Source of the DNA: Malachius bipustulatus
Lineage: Eukaryota; Arthropoda; Insecta; Coleoptera; Melyridae
Reading direction: 5' to 3'
DNA length: 64,000 nucleotides
Assembly (NCBI GenBank): GCA_910589415.1
Contig: OU342638.1
Location: forward strand, 39,033,579 to 39,097,578
Below are positions 1 to 10,301 of this stretch, piece by piece; within the stretch, counting starts at the first letter, position 1, and each line of letters begins with the position of its first letter. The notes below the pieces were generated by a model that saw only the letters and a list, made by a program, of their open reading frames with translations, was not told the origin of the DNA and searched no databases. Made by a program: the position numbers and the translations under genes.

Positions 1-440
1 TAGGATTCAAAACAGGCAGAAACTCATCAAATCTTATAATATGAAATAATTTAGATCCAAGAATGTATCCTTGTGGTACACCTTGGTCCACTATTCGTTT
101 TTTTTGAGCAGCAACCGGGTTTTGGTACGATTTATTCGCTGTATTATGGTGCGTGAAAGAGGAAATTATTTAGATTCAAGAATGGGTCCTTGCGGCACGT
201 CTTGGTTCAAATTTTTGCTCTTCAGGGCACGCTGAAACTATCATATCAGCCGCGGTAACACGTTTTTAAGTCACAAAACGAATTTCTATCCATTAACCCT
301 ATTTTGGGCCCACTTGGGTGCCGACTTACCTCTTGGGCAACATTTTGGGCCAATTTTTTCTTACCATTTTAACTTCGTTCAATTTAAATAGAAAAATAAT
401 AATAAATAACAAGAGACAGGTAACTTTTGTCAAGATTTCT
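1..440. other. Intronic or flanking sequence with copies of a GATCCAAGAATG-type motif
   Basis: No exon was found here that would complete the zinc finger begun in exon 4. Two copies of a degenerate motif (GATCCAAGAATG, then TCCTTG, then GGTACACC) sit at about 54-87 and 171-205. The rest (about 280-400) has short GGGC-containing words but no clear tandem structure. Confidence 0.4.
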
Positions 441-459
441 TCAAATAACTTTTTGGGAG

Positions 460-630
460 TGTGACGTTACAGTAACGTCGCGACGCTGGAAAGCGACGCC
501 AGAATTTAAATAAAATATTATTCCCAAAAATGGAGAGACATTACAACTGGCGCCCGAGCAGGGACAAGGCCCCACGTTGGGCGCCAAGTTGTGATGTCTC
601 TCCTTTTTTGGGAATAATATTTTATTTAAA
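460..630. repeat. LTR-end/primer-binding-site palindrome (LTR retrotransposon or TRIM-like remnant)
   Basis: The left arm (505-556) and right arm (579-630) are near-perfect inverted repeats around about 567. Each arm runs from TTTAAATAAAATATTATTCCC through GGAGAGACATYACAAC into a tRNA-primer-like site: TGGCGCCCGAGCAGGGAC at 548-565 on plus, and TGGCGCCCAACGTGGGGCC at 586-568 on minus. Sites starting TGGCGCC pair with tRNA 3' ends of the Lys type in many LTR elements. Left of the arm, TGTGACG at about 460 could be an LTR start (TG...ACA), giving an LTR of only about 87 bp. GACGTTAC-A-GTAACGTC at 463-479 is a second small perfect inverted repeat. No gag/pol coding was seen. Confidence 0.6.
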
Positions 631-764
631 GCGGGCACAGGAGTATAACCTATAAAACGAAATAATGAAGATCCAAGAACGCATCCTTGCGGTACGCCTT
701 ATTATAATCTAAAGGTCTCGAATTTTTCCCACCAACAGACCCAGTATTTTGTTTCAGCACCTAC

Positions 765-968
765 CTGCGGGCACATCTTGCACTGGTACTTCCTGGGCTG
801 CGGTCCGCCGTTCTGCATCCCGCCCATCTTGGTCGCGTTGATCGGCTGAGGGACGACCAGCAAAGCCGGACTCGCACCTGCAAAAATCACGGGACTAGAA
901 CCGCCGCCCATAGAGGGGACTTGCGGGATAGATACCTGTGGCGCCCATGTGGTGCACGTCCTCCATTC
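765..968 (-). CDS. Exon 4: linker and start of a C2H2 zinc finger; internal frame conflict
   Basis: The acceptor ATCTGTTTCAG|GAATGG and donor CCGCAG|GTAGGT bound 204 nt. The 3' part reads ASPALLVVPQPINATK then MGGMQNGGPQPRKYQCKMCPQ; YQCKMCPQ is the start of a C2H2 finger (C-x2-C), with the rest of the finger expected in the next exon beyond the left edge. Joined in phase 1 to exon 3, the 5' part reads GMEDVHHMGATGIYPASPLY, then hits a stop in frame. Removing one G from the run at 907-909 gives YGGGSSPVIFAGASP without a stop. Alternatively a 58-nt intron (878-935, GTATCT...TTTTTGCAG) restores the same downstream frame. The linker and finger start suggest the rotund/squeeze (lin-29, ZNF362/384) class; this rests on recollection of the family, not an alignment. 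Confidence 0.72.
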
Positions 969-1540
969 CTGAAACAGATCGGGGCGAATGAGTCATGTGC
1001 GTGCATGTGAAATAATCAGGAGGAGGGGAAAGGGGGACATCGACGTGTGGAGGCTGCGAAATTATAAAGCAATAATAATCGCAATCTCGATCTGGCGTAA
1101 TCCATCATCGGAAATCGGTGCAGAGGTTATTGCGTGCGGCATTTTATTCGCGAATCCGCCGGTCTACCGGTACCGCGGTACCACCTGATCCGGCGGTCTC
1201 GACGGTCGTAATTTGTTGTCTTAAATCAAAACTGCTTAGAGCGGCGGTAGCCCGTCGCTCTATCCTCTATCTCCGCTGTCTATTATTATTATTATTATTA
1301 TGCGATAACCCGTCGAACAGGAAATTGAGAAGTACATCGTAAGTAAGTCGACGGCTCTGTTGGCGGATTTTCTTATTATTCATCGCCGTTTTCGTTCACA
1401 AGGCCACGGCTCTAATAAATCGACCGTGCCACCTGCAGAACCATCAAAATGTTTCATAATTATTCCTGCAACGCTCAAGAAACGCCTTTCCTCATCTATT
1501 TCTCTTCACCACACACATTGATTCAATAAAAGGTGACTCC
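969..1540. other. Intron 3, 3' part: non-repetitive sequence
   Basis: Unique-looking intronic sequence upstream of exon 4 with a (TTA)n run at about 1283-1300. No coding or RNA feature is supported. Confidence 0.4.
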
Positions 1541-2439
1541 TGCCCTAAGGTCTATGAATTGGACCCTGCGGCACACCATATATTTCCAGCAGCAGCAACA
1601 ATCGATCGTTCCATGACGAGAAAGTAAAACTTGAACGCAACAAGATCCAGGAATTGAACCCTGATGCGGTACAGTGACGTTTTCTCAATGAAAAATCGGA
1701 GGTCCAGGAATTGCTCCATGTGGTACGCTTGTGGCTCTATGATCTTGGCCCAATTCTAGTAGAAGCTCTCCCTCCCCCATAGAATTGACCAAAATCTGTT
1801 CTAATGATGAAGAAGGAGAAATTAAACCTTGGGGGAATCAAACAGGGATTGCAAAAAGTCAGGAATAATTGATCCTGTATACACCAACGTAAGCAAAAAG
1901 ACAGAAAAAGGCAGCAGAAATGACCTCCAGGGATGCGGTATCGGTTGTAGTAAAACCGGAGGTCAAGGAATTGATCCCTTATGTACACCACGAAGAGCCT
2001 AGGAAAAGTATCCTGTTCTTTGAACTAATTGAACGAAATCGGTCTGGGAACTCGATCCTGCGGTCCACCAACGTAAGTAAAAAGACGCAAATTGTGCCCA
2101 GAAAAATAATTTCTTCCTATTTACACGAACAAGAAGCAAGCGATGCAACAAAAATGATCTCCTGGGATGTGAGACGAGTGATAGTAAAACCGGAGGTCAA
2201 GGATTTGATCCCTGTGGTACACCAAATACCAATACGATTGCAAGGGAGACACGATTAGAGGCTAGAAAAATGAATTGTCCCTAAGTACGAATGCAACAGA
2301 AACAACCTCCCGGGATCAGTGATGTAGTAAAACACCGAAGGTCAAAGAATTGCGCCCTCGGGTACACCAAACCAAAGTTAAAGAAGAGCGACCGAGAGAT
2401 CCAGGAATGCTACCTGTACGCACACCTTCCCATTTATAA

Positions 2440-3580
2440 AACCATCAAATCCATCCTCGATTCAATTCAATTCGGACTAATGTTTTATATGACCGGCAGC
2501 AGCAGCATCGCGCATTAATCGAACCGGAGAATAAGAAGAATACCAACACTAACACTAACACCAACACCGCCCCGGGCTCCATCTCATCTCCTCTCTCACA
2601 CACACATGCACGACCGGCCCGAAGAGATGTTGACCAAGGCCAATTCATCATCTGTCTCTCGCCTCGTCTCTCTCTGTATCGACCACGTTCGCATGGCTCC
2701 CTCCTTGTCCGCACTTGATTGTCCATCTCCTGTTCGTGAATGTAATGACCGGGCGTCGTTCTTTTGTCTTCCAGCATCACCATCCAAGTCTATATTTGTG
2801 TCTTAAGAGTTCTAACTCTAATAAAGGAGAGACCTTTTCTACCTCTTACCAGTACCAGTACCAGTGCCCGGTTATGATTCATTAGACGTAATGCGTGTAC
2901 CGCGATGATTACCACGATGATGATGATGATGACGGTAATGATGATGACGATCTCGGATTATTATTGGATATCTCTGGAATTCCTGGACGATTCCGTCGCT
3001 TATTAAAGCTCGAATCGCTTCCGTTCTTCTTATTATTATTATTCTTCTTCTTCATCTTAATCTAACTCGAACGTACGGATAGTTGATGAATTAGGTGAAC
3101 GGATTTTCGATTGACGATCGAGATAAGCGAGCAAGAGACGTTGGTGCTGCTGGTGCTGGTTCTCGTTTCATGTCACTCGTCGTCGTTGGTAAGTAGTCGA
3201 AATTGGCGTGGCGTGGTATCGGCATGAAGGCACGGAGAAGAGAATGGCATGCACGAAGAGAAGATGTGTTGCATTTTTTTTCGTCTCTCTTCTATTAGAT
3301 TATTAATTAATGAGAACGCGGGCCCGGTCGGTCCGAGTGGTCATTTACATTATTTACAGTTCAGAATTTCTGTCCTCCATTAACCAGAACCAGAACGAGA
3401 ACTGCAAGCGAACGAACCAGAGTCTTATCCATCAATGTATCAATCAACGCGCTATCGTTCTCTCTCTCTCTCTCTCTCTTAATTTTTCTTCCAATTTCAA
3501 GGTGGTTTTTTTTTGACAGTCCTGGATGCTCTGTACTGACAACGTTAGCCTTGTCAACAAAAAATTAAGAAAACGTGCTC
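2440..3580. other. Intron 3 sequence with simple repeats
   Basis: Low-complexity blocks: CTAACACTAACACTAAC at about 2544-2562, GATGATGATGATGAT at about 2913-2935, TTATTATTATT at about 3031-3045, and (TC)n at about 3459-3480. No coding signal beyond chance was seen. Small overlapping open frames at 2445-2806 run on both strands through the same composition. Confidence 0.4.
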
Positions 3581-3589
3581 TATGCGGGA

Positions 3590-5330
3590 CGATCTGAGAG
3601 AAAGAGCTGACCAGGATTGTCAAAAAATTGCCAAACACCGAGCTAGCCCGGACTGTCGAAAGTTGCCAAAAACCGAGCTAGCCCGGAATGTCAAAAATTG
3701 CTAAAAACCCGAGCTAGCCAGGACTTTCAAAAGTTGCCAAAAACCAAGCTGGCCCAGACTGTTAAAAATTGCCAAAAACCAAGCTAGCCCGGACTGTCAA
3801 AATTGCCAAGAACCAAGCTAGCCCGGACTGTCAAAAATTGCCAAAAACCGAGCTAGCCCGGTTGTCAATAAATGGTCTAAGCTGGATTGAAAAAACATGA
3901 GCAAAAAATTAACAAAACGTGCTCTGCGCGGAACGATCCGAGAGAAAGAGCTGACCTGGACTGTCAAAAGTTGCCAAAAACTGAGCTAGCCCGGGAATGT
4001 CAAAAATTGTCAAAAACCGAGCTAGCCCGGGAATGTCAAAAATTGTCAAAAACCGAGCTAGCCCGGACTGTCAAAAGTTGCCAAAAACCAAGCTGCCCGG
4101 ACTGTCAAAAATTGCCAAAAACCGAGCTAGCCCGGTTGTCAATAAATGGTCTAAGCTGGATTGAAAAAACATGAGCAAAAAATTAACAAAACGTGCTCTG
4201 CGCGGAACGATCCGAGAGAAAGAGCTGACCTGGACTGTCAAAAGTTGCCAAAAACTGAGCTAGCCCGGGAATGTCAAAAATTGTCAAAAACCGAGCTAGC
4301 CCGGGAATGTCAAAAATTGTCAAAAACCGAGCTAGCCCGGACTGTCAAAAGTTGCCAAAAACCGAGCTGCCCGGACTGTCAAAAATTGCCAAAAACCGAG
4401 CTAGCCCGGTTGTCAATAAATGGTCTAAGCTGGATTGAAAAAACATGAGCAAAAAATTAACAAAACGTGCTCTGCGCGGAACGATCCGAGAGAAAGAGCT
4501 GACCTGGACTGTCAAAAGTTGCCAAAAACTGAGCTAGCCCGGGAATGTCAAAAATTGTCAAAAACCGAGCTAGCCCGGGAATGTCAAAAATTGTCAAAAA
4601 CCGAGCTAGCCCAGACTGTCAAAAGTTGCCAAAAACCAAGCTGCCCAGACTGTTAAAAATTGCCAAAAACCGAGCTAGCCCGGTTGTCAATAAATGGTCT
4701 AAGCTGGATTGAAAAAACATGAGCAAAAAATTAACAAAACGTGCTCTGCGCGGAACGATCCGAGAGAAAGAGCTGACCTGGATTGTCAAAAAATTGCCAA
4801 ACACCGAGCTAGCCCGGACTGTCGAAAGTTGCCAAAAACCGAGCTAGCCCGGAATGTCAAAAATTGACAAAAACCGAGCTAGCCCGGACTGTCAAAAATT
4901 GCTAAAAACCGAGCTAGTCAGGACTGTCAAAAGTTGCCAAAAACCGAGCTAGCCCGGTTGTCAATAAATGGTCTAAGCTGGATTGAAAAAACATGAGCAA
5001 AAAATTAACAAAACGTGCTCTGCGCGGAACGATCCGAGAGAAAGAGCTGACCTGGATTGTCAAAAAATTGCCGAAAACCGAGCTAGCCCGGACTGTCAAA
5101 AGTTGCCAAAAATCGAGCTAGCCCGGACTGTCAAAAATTGCCATTGCCAAAACCGGGTTAGCCCGGACTGTCAAAAGTTGCCAAAAACCGAGCTAGCCCG
5201 GACTGTCAAAAATTGCCAAAAACCGAGCTAGCCCGGACTGTCAAAAATTGCCAAAAACCGAGCTAGCCCGGACTGTCAAAAATTGCCAAGAACTGAGCTA
5301 GCCCGGACTGTCAAAAAATGATCTGGATTG
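3590..5330 (+). repeat. Satellite array, ~30-35-bp units in a 274-bp higher-order repeat
   Basis: The basic unit is CCGAGCTAGCCCGGACTGTC followed by AAAAATTGCCAAAAA (about 34 bp). Blocks of these units alternate with a conserved segment (AACATGAGCAAAAAATTAAC, then GTGCTCTGCGCGGAACGATC). That segment recurs near 3893, 4167, 4441, 4715 and 4989, i.e. every 274 bp, with long stretches identical between the 3.9, 4.2 and 4.4 kb copies. A more diverged copy lies near 3550. Same-sized open frames recur with the array; they follow the repeat and are not genes. Confidence 0.9.
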
Positions 5331-5339
5331 AGAAAACAT

Positions 5340-6640
5340 GAGCTAACCCGGGTGTTCCGTCATCGTAATTGATTTAGTCGTTTCTTCATCGTAAATTCGC
5401 GGGTTCGAAGAACAATCAACCCCGCCCCCCTTCCCTCTATATGCACATGCAAAAAAGAAGTGAGAAAGGAAGAGAAGAAACATTTGGTCACTCGAAGTCG
5501 TCGAGCAAAGTCGCATTTTCGAGATTCGCAAATCGTATCTTAGGACGGATCGTCAGATACCCTTCTAAAATCGTGTTAATACCATTCGAAACAATTAATC
5601 GCATCGTGAACCTAAAATAACCGCGCCTTACAACCGCGGTTGTCTACAAACATAAAGAAGAAACCATTATTAGTAAACATTGCCTCCAACATTGGGCTTT
5701 CGAGCCGCATCAAACAATAGATTTTGAGAAAAAGATCTAACCTGGGTTGGCAAAACAAAAAAAAAATGAGATGAGTTTCTGAGGACGTTCTAACTTTTTT
5801 AACATTACAAAGGAGAGAAGTAGATAAGACACGGTAACTTCCATCCAAGCAATTTTGAGCTTCGAGAACTAGCTCATTGTCCCCAGACACATTTCCAGGA
5901 TTAAGTAGTTAATGAACGTCAATGGAGAGACTGGGATTCGAACCCATTGGTTCCTTATTATCAAGATTACAGTGCCTGAAACGGAACTTTTTTTCAAACG
6001 TCAATAAACTGGCTTAAAACGTCATATTTCATCTTAACAAGAATATAAATTAATGTTAATAATAATAATAATAACGATAATAACATTAAACGGTGATGTC
6101 GGCTCGCAGCTTCCGAACCACGGCCCGGTTATTTTTATAGCCTATTAATTAATAAAGGCTGCTGCGGCGGAAAAAAATTGATTTATGACAGGCGCGCGTC
6201 GCGGACGTGTTTGTGCCTCTAATAACGCGGGACTTGTTTATTTATGCCTAATCGCGTAGTCGTGAAAGGAAAGTAGGTTTTGTTCTTGGGCTCTTCTTGT
6301 TTTACGTTAATAATAATTTACATGCACACCTCCGAGCAAAGTCGAGTGTAGTACTAGTAACTGGTAACTCTTTCTGTTAATGGAGCGAACAACACTTACA
6401 AGTCTGCCCGTAAAGTCGGATGATGAGCAAACAACACATACAGGGTTTGAGCAATAAGTCGCCGCTGGAGAATGCGCGTTAATTTTTTCCGATTAAGTTC
6501 TCTGGTAGGTAGTATTGGTAGTTTAACGTGGATGTAGGTACGAAATGGCTAGCTGATTGGCCGAGAAAGAGGGACGAAGGCTCTGTATTTGACGCACATT
6601 CGACAGGGAACATCTGCTATAAAAGCGAGACTTGTATTTA
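5340..6640. other. Intron 3 unique segment
   Basis: No tandem structure except (AAT)n at about 6057-6073. It contains a tRNA-like B box on the minus strand (see 5925-5985) and otherwise nothing recognisable. Confidence 0.4.
5925..5985 (-). other. tRNA-like 3' half (tRNA pseudogene or SINE fragment)
   Basis: On the minus strand GGTTCGAATCC (5944-5934) is a perfect Pol III B box inside a T-arm-like hairpin (TGGG TTCGAAT CCCA), followed by GTCTCTCCA. A matching 5' acceptor strand (GAGAGAC) and a convincing A box are not found upstream, so this is not an intact tRNA gene. Confidence 0.3.
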
Positions 6641-9470
6641 GGTTTGGGTTTAATTTTTGAGCCGCTCAATTTATCATTCTGGGTCAAAAAATATTGTCTC
6701 TGATTTTAGGAACGATGAAGACTTTGATCTCGAGCTCACTTCTTTGGGCTTAATTTTGACACAAACTTTTTTTTTTTGGGATTAACTTTGTGTGAAGAAT
6801 TTTGCCGTTGAGTTCAATTTTGTCTCAGAGTTTAGATGCGAGCTTAGATATCGTTTTTTGTTCGAGAAATCTGCTTTGAGATATTGTTGTTTCCTCAGCT
6901 TCTGTTTCTGATCCAAATTTTGGCATGAGGCGTTGACGTTGAGCATACATTGGCCTCAGATCCGATTTTTGAGCTCAACTTTATCGCATTTTTTGCTTCA
7001 AAGCTTAATCTCTCTTGAAATTTCGTTTTATTGCCAAATTTTATCTCAACTTTTGTTTCTGATCCAAATTTTGGTCTGAGACGTTGACTTTGAGCATAAC
7101 TAGCCCTCAGATTCGATTTTTGAGCTCATCTTTGACGCATTTTTTGCTTTCAAGCCCATTTTCTCCTGAGATTTCGTTTTTATGCCAAATTTTGCCTCAG
7201 TTTTTGCTTCTGATCCAAATTTTGACATGAGGCGTTGACGTTGAGCATAAATTGCTCCCAGATTCGATTTTTGAGCTCAATGTTTACACATTTATTTGCT
7301 TTACATCAGCTTAATTTCTCTTGAGATTTCATTTTTATGGTAAATTTTGCCTCACGAGTTAGTTTGTGATCCAAATTTTTGTCACAGGCTTTGTTTTGAG
7401 CAAAATTTTGCCTCAGCTTCGGTTCTTGAGCTCAGTTTCAACGTGGACTTTGCTTTTATGTCAAATTTTGTCTCAGGTTTCGTTTCTGGTCCAAAATTTG
7501 ACTTCGGAGTCTGACTTTGAGCATAATTTCGTTCCAAATTTCTCTTTAATCCAAATTTTGCTCTGAGGCTGCGATTTTGAGCAAGATTTTGCCTCAGCTT
7601 CGGTTTTTGAGCTCAGTTTTGACGCAGACTTAGCTCTTATGCTCAATTTGTCTCAGTTTTCGTTTTTGGATCAAAATTTGACTTCGGAGTCTGACTTTGA
7701 GCATAATTTCGTTCCGAATTTCTCTTTAATCCAAATTTTGCTCTGAGGCTGCGATTTTGAGCAAGATTTTGCCTCAGCTTCGGTTTTTGAGCTCAGTTTT
7801 GACGCAGACTTAGCTCTTATGCTCAATTTGTCTCAGTTTTCGTTTTTGGATCAAAATTTGACTTCGGAGTCTGACTTTGAGCATAATTTCGTTCCGAATT
7901 TCTCTTTAATCCAAATTTTGCTCTGAGGCTGCGATTTTGAGCAAGATTTTGCCTCAGCTTCGGTTTTTGAGCTCAGTTTTGACGCAGACTTAGCTCTTAT
8001 ACTCAATTTGTCTCATTTTTCGTTATTGGATCAAAATTTGACTTCGGAGTCTGACTTTGAGCATAATTTCGTTCCGAATTTCTCTTTAATCCAAATTTTG
8101 CTATGAGGCTGCGATTTTGAGCAAGATTTTGCCTCAGCTTCGGTTTTTGAGTTCAGTTTCAACGTGGACTTTGCTTTTATGTCAAATTTTGTCTCAGGTT
8201 TCGTTTCTGGTCCAAAATTTGACTTCAGAGTTTGACTTTGAGCATAATTTCATTGCGAATTTCTCTTTAATCCAAATTTTGTTCTGAGGGTGCGATTTTG
8301 AGCAAAATTTTGCCTCAGCTTCGGTTTTTGAGGTCAGTTTTGACGCAGACTTATCTCTTATGCTCAATTTGTCTCAGTTTTCGTTTTTGGATCAAAATTT
8401 GACTTCGGAGTCTGACTTTGAGCATAATTTCGTTCCGAATTTCTCTTTAATCCAAATTTTGCTCTGAGGCTGCGATTTTGAGCAAGATTTTGCCTCAGCT
8501 TCGGTTTTTGAGCTCAGTTTTGACGCAGACTTAGCTCTTATGCTCAATTTGTCTCAGTTTTCGTTTTTGGATCAAAATTTGACTTCGGAGTCTGACTTTG
8601 AGCATAATTTCGTTCCGAATTTCTCTTTAATCCAAATTTTGCTCTGAGGCTGCGATTTTGAGCAAGATTTTGCCTCAGCTTCGGTTTTTGAGCTCAGTTT
8701 TGACGCAGACTTAGCTCTTATGCTCAATTTGTCTCAGTTTTCGTTTTTGGATCAAAATTTGACTTCGGAGTCTGACTTTGAGCATAATTTCGTTCCGAAT
8801 TTCTCTTTAATCCAAATTTTGCTCTGAGGCTGCGATTTTGAGCAAAATATTGCCTCAGCTTCGGTTTTTGAGCTCAGTTTTGACGCAGACTTAGCTCTTA
8901 TACTCAATTTGTCTCATTTTTCGTTATTGGATCAAAATTTGACTTCGGAGTCTGACTTTGAGCATAATTTCGTTCCGAATTTCTCTTTAATCCAAATTTT
9001 GCTATGAGGCTGCGATTTTGAGCAAGATTTTGCCTCAGCTTCGGTTTTTGAGTTCAGTTTCAACGTGGACTTTGCTTTTATGTCAAATTTTGTCTCAGGT
9101 TTCGTTTCTGGTCCAAAATTTGACTTCAGAGTTTGACTTTGAGCATAATTTCATTGCGAATTTCTCTTTAATCCAAATTTTGTTCTGAGGGTGCGATTTT
9201 GAGCAAAATTTTGCCTCAGCTTCGGTTTTTGAGGTCAGTTTTGACGCAGACTTATCTCTTATGCTCAATTTGTCTCATTTTTCGTTTTTGGATCAAAATT
9301 TGACTTCGGAGTTTGACTTTGAGCATAATTTTGGTCTGAGGCTCGGCTTTGAGCACTCAGCTTTTGTTTCTGATCCTAATTTTAGATTGAAGCGCTGAAT
9401 TCATCCTTGCTTTGATTTTTTTGTCTCTGCCTGATAGTTTTTGAGTCAGAGTTTGTCTCGAACTTAATTT
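6640..9470 (+). repeat. Satellite array with 180-bp higher-order repeat (TTTTGAGC/CTCAG words)
   Basis: The whole stretch is built from ~40-45-bp modules such as TTTTGAGCAAGATTTTGCC and CTCAGCTTCGGTTTTTGAGC. From about 7500 these lock into a 180-bp unit: ACTTCGGAGTCTGACTTTGA begins at 7681, 7861, 8041 and again at 8402, 8582, 8762, 8942. A variant unit (CAGGTTTCGTTTCTGGTCC) recurs near 7470, 8190 and 9090, spaced 4 and 5 units apart. The first kilobase (6640-7450) is more diverged, as expected at an array edge. Confidence 0.9.
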
Positions 9471-9479
9471 TTGGTATAA

Positions 9480-10189
9480 ATTTAGTCTAAGAACGAAATT
9501 TTGCTCTGAGACTTTGCGTTCGACTTAAATTTTGTCTCTACTATATAGATTTTCGTCGGAGACATTATTTTCTGTCTAAATTTTAGTATCTGAGTTGAGA
9601 TTAATGAGATCCAGCTTATATTTCTGATGTATTTTGATCGATTCACTCCCACCAACCGAAATATTTCTCTCGGATCACGCAATCCCGCGATCCCATCGAT
9701 TCGATCCCATCTCTGGGACCTGCTGCTTTTGATGTTACGTCTCGGCCTCCCGGGCCTTACGCAGGTACCTACGTCGTTATTCGGCAAATTATCTTCTCGC
9801 TGGCAAAATACCCGATTGGACGATTCCGCCGGCGAAAGCTCTCCTTTCTCTTGCACGCTTTTTTCCCGGCGTTCCCGTCTCGCAGGATACGCCTCGCGGA
9901 TTGAGGGCAAAGGTCATTGCTATCAGGAGAGAATCGGAAAATGATCTCTCGTCCGACCGGGTGGACGCACGAGAATCCGGCTGATTCGGCTGTGTCCGCG
10001 GATATTCCAAGGTGCCCGAAATAATTAATTCAGATTATTCAGTAATTTTTTTTCGGCGCGGCAGCGCGCATAGTAATCTCGTTCTGCAAGGTCGAGACTG
10101 CGATAATTATTATTTTTGTTGCCGTTTACTGCATAATACATAATTAATTGAATAATAATGGACTCGGTGATGATTATGGGAAAAAATAC
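9480..10189. other. Intron 3, donor-proximal unique segment
   Basis: Non-repetitive and of higher GC than the array to its left. Two open frames overlap on opposite strands (9482-9910 and 9627-9944). Neither shows a recognisable domain, and the overlap suggests composition rather than coding. Confidence 0.35.
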
Positions 10190-10301
10190 CTTTCTGCATC
10201 TGGTGCTGGTCCCCCATCTTCGCCTCGTACCCCTGCTTGTTGATCCCCATGGTGTTCCTCGTCCAGTTGGGATAGTCGTCTTTGCCATGCTGGCCGCATT
10301 G
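10190..10301 (-). CDS. Exon 3 of the partial C2H2 zinc-finger gene
   Basis: A 112-nt exon starting in phase 0 after a T-rich acceptor (TTTGTTGTTGCAG|CAA) and ending in phase 1 at AAAG|GTATTT. It encodes 37 residues plus one base (about residues 150-186): QCGQHGKDDYPNWTRN at the start and KMGDQHQMQK at the end, hydrophilic and rich in Gln, Lys, Asp and Met. Phase 0 matches exon 2. Phase 1 at the 3' end joins exon 4 in the frame starting GMEDVHHMGAT rather than the other open frame, which matters for the exon 4 frame problem. A second acceptor 12 nt further in (CGGCCAG|CAT) is possible. No domain is recognised in this exon alone. Confidence 0.7.

Larger units (their letters stand above)
660..2430 (+). 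repeat. Dispersed degenerate motif family, continuing from the left edge
   Basis: Copies resembling (A/G)GTCCAGGAATTG..CCCTG.GGTACACC occur at roughly 669-700, 1548-1577, 1645-1672, 1699-1730, 1960-1992, 2042-2074, 2196-2225, 2336-2370 and 2398-2428. Spacing is irregular (about 30-250 bp), so this is not a clean tandem array; it could be a decayed satellite. All copies are in the same orientation. The exon at 765-968 interrupts the series. Confidence 0.5.

Noticed and set aside
441..638. 65-codon open frame through the LTR/PBS palindrome
   Set aside because: It translates the inverted repeat itself; no homology or start context.
3590..5330. Regular repeats as a CRISPR array
   Set aside because: Repeats and between-repeat sequence are both part of a 274-bp satellite; eukaryotic context, no cas genes.
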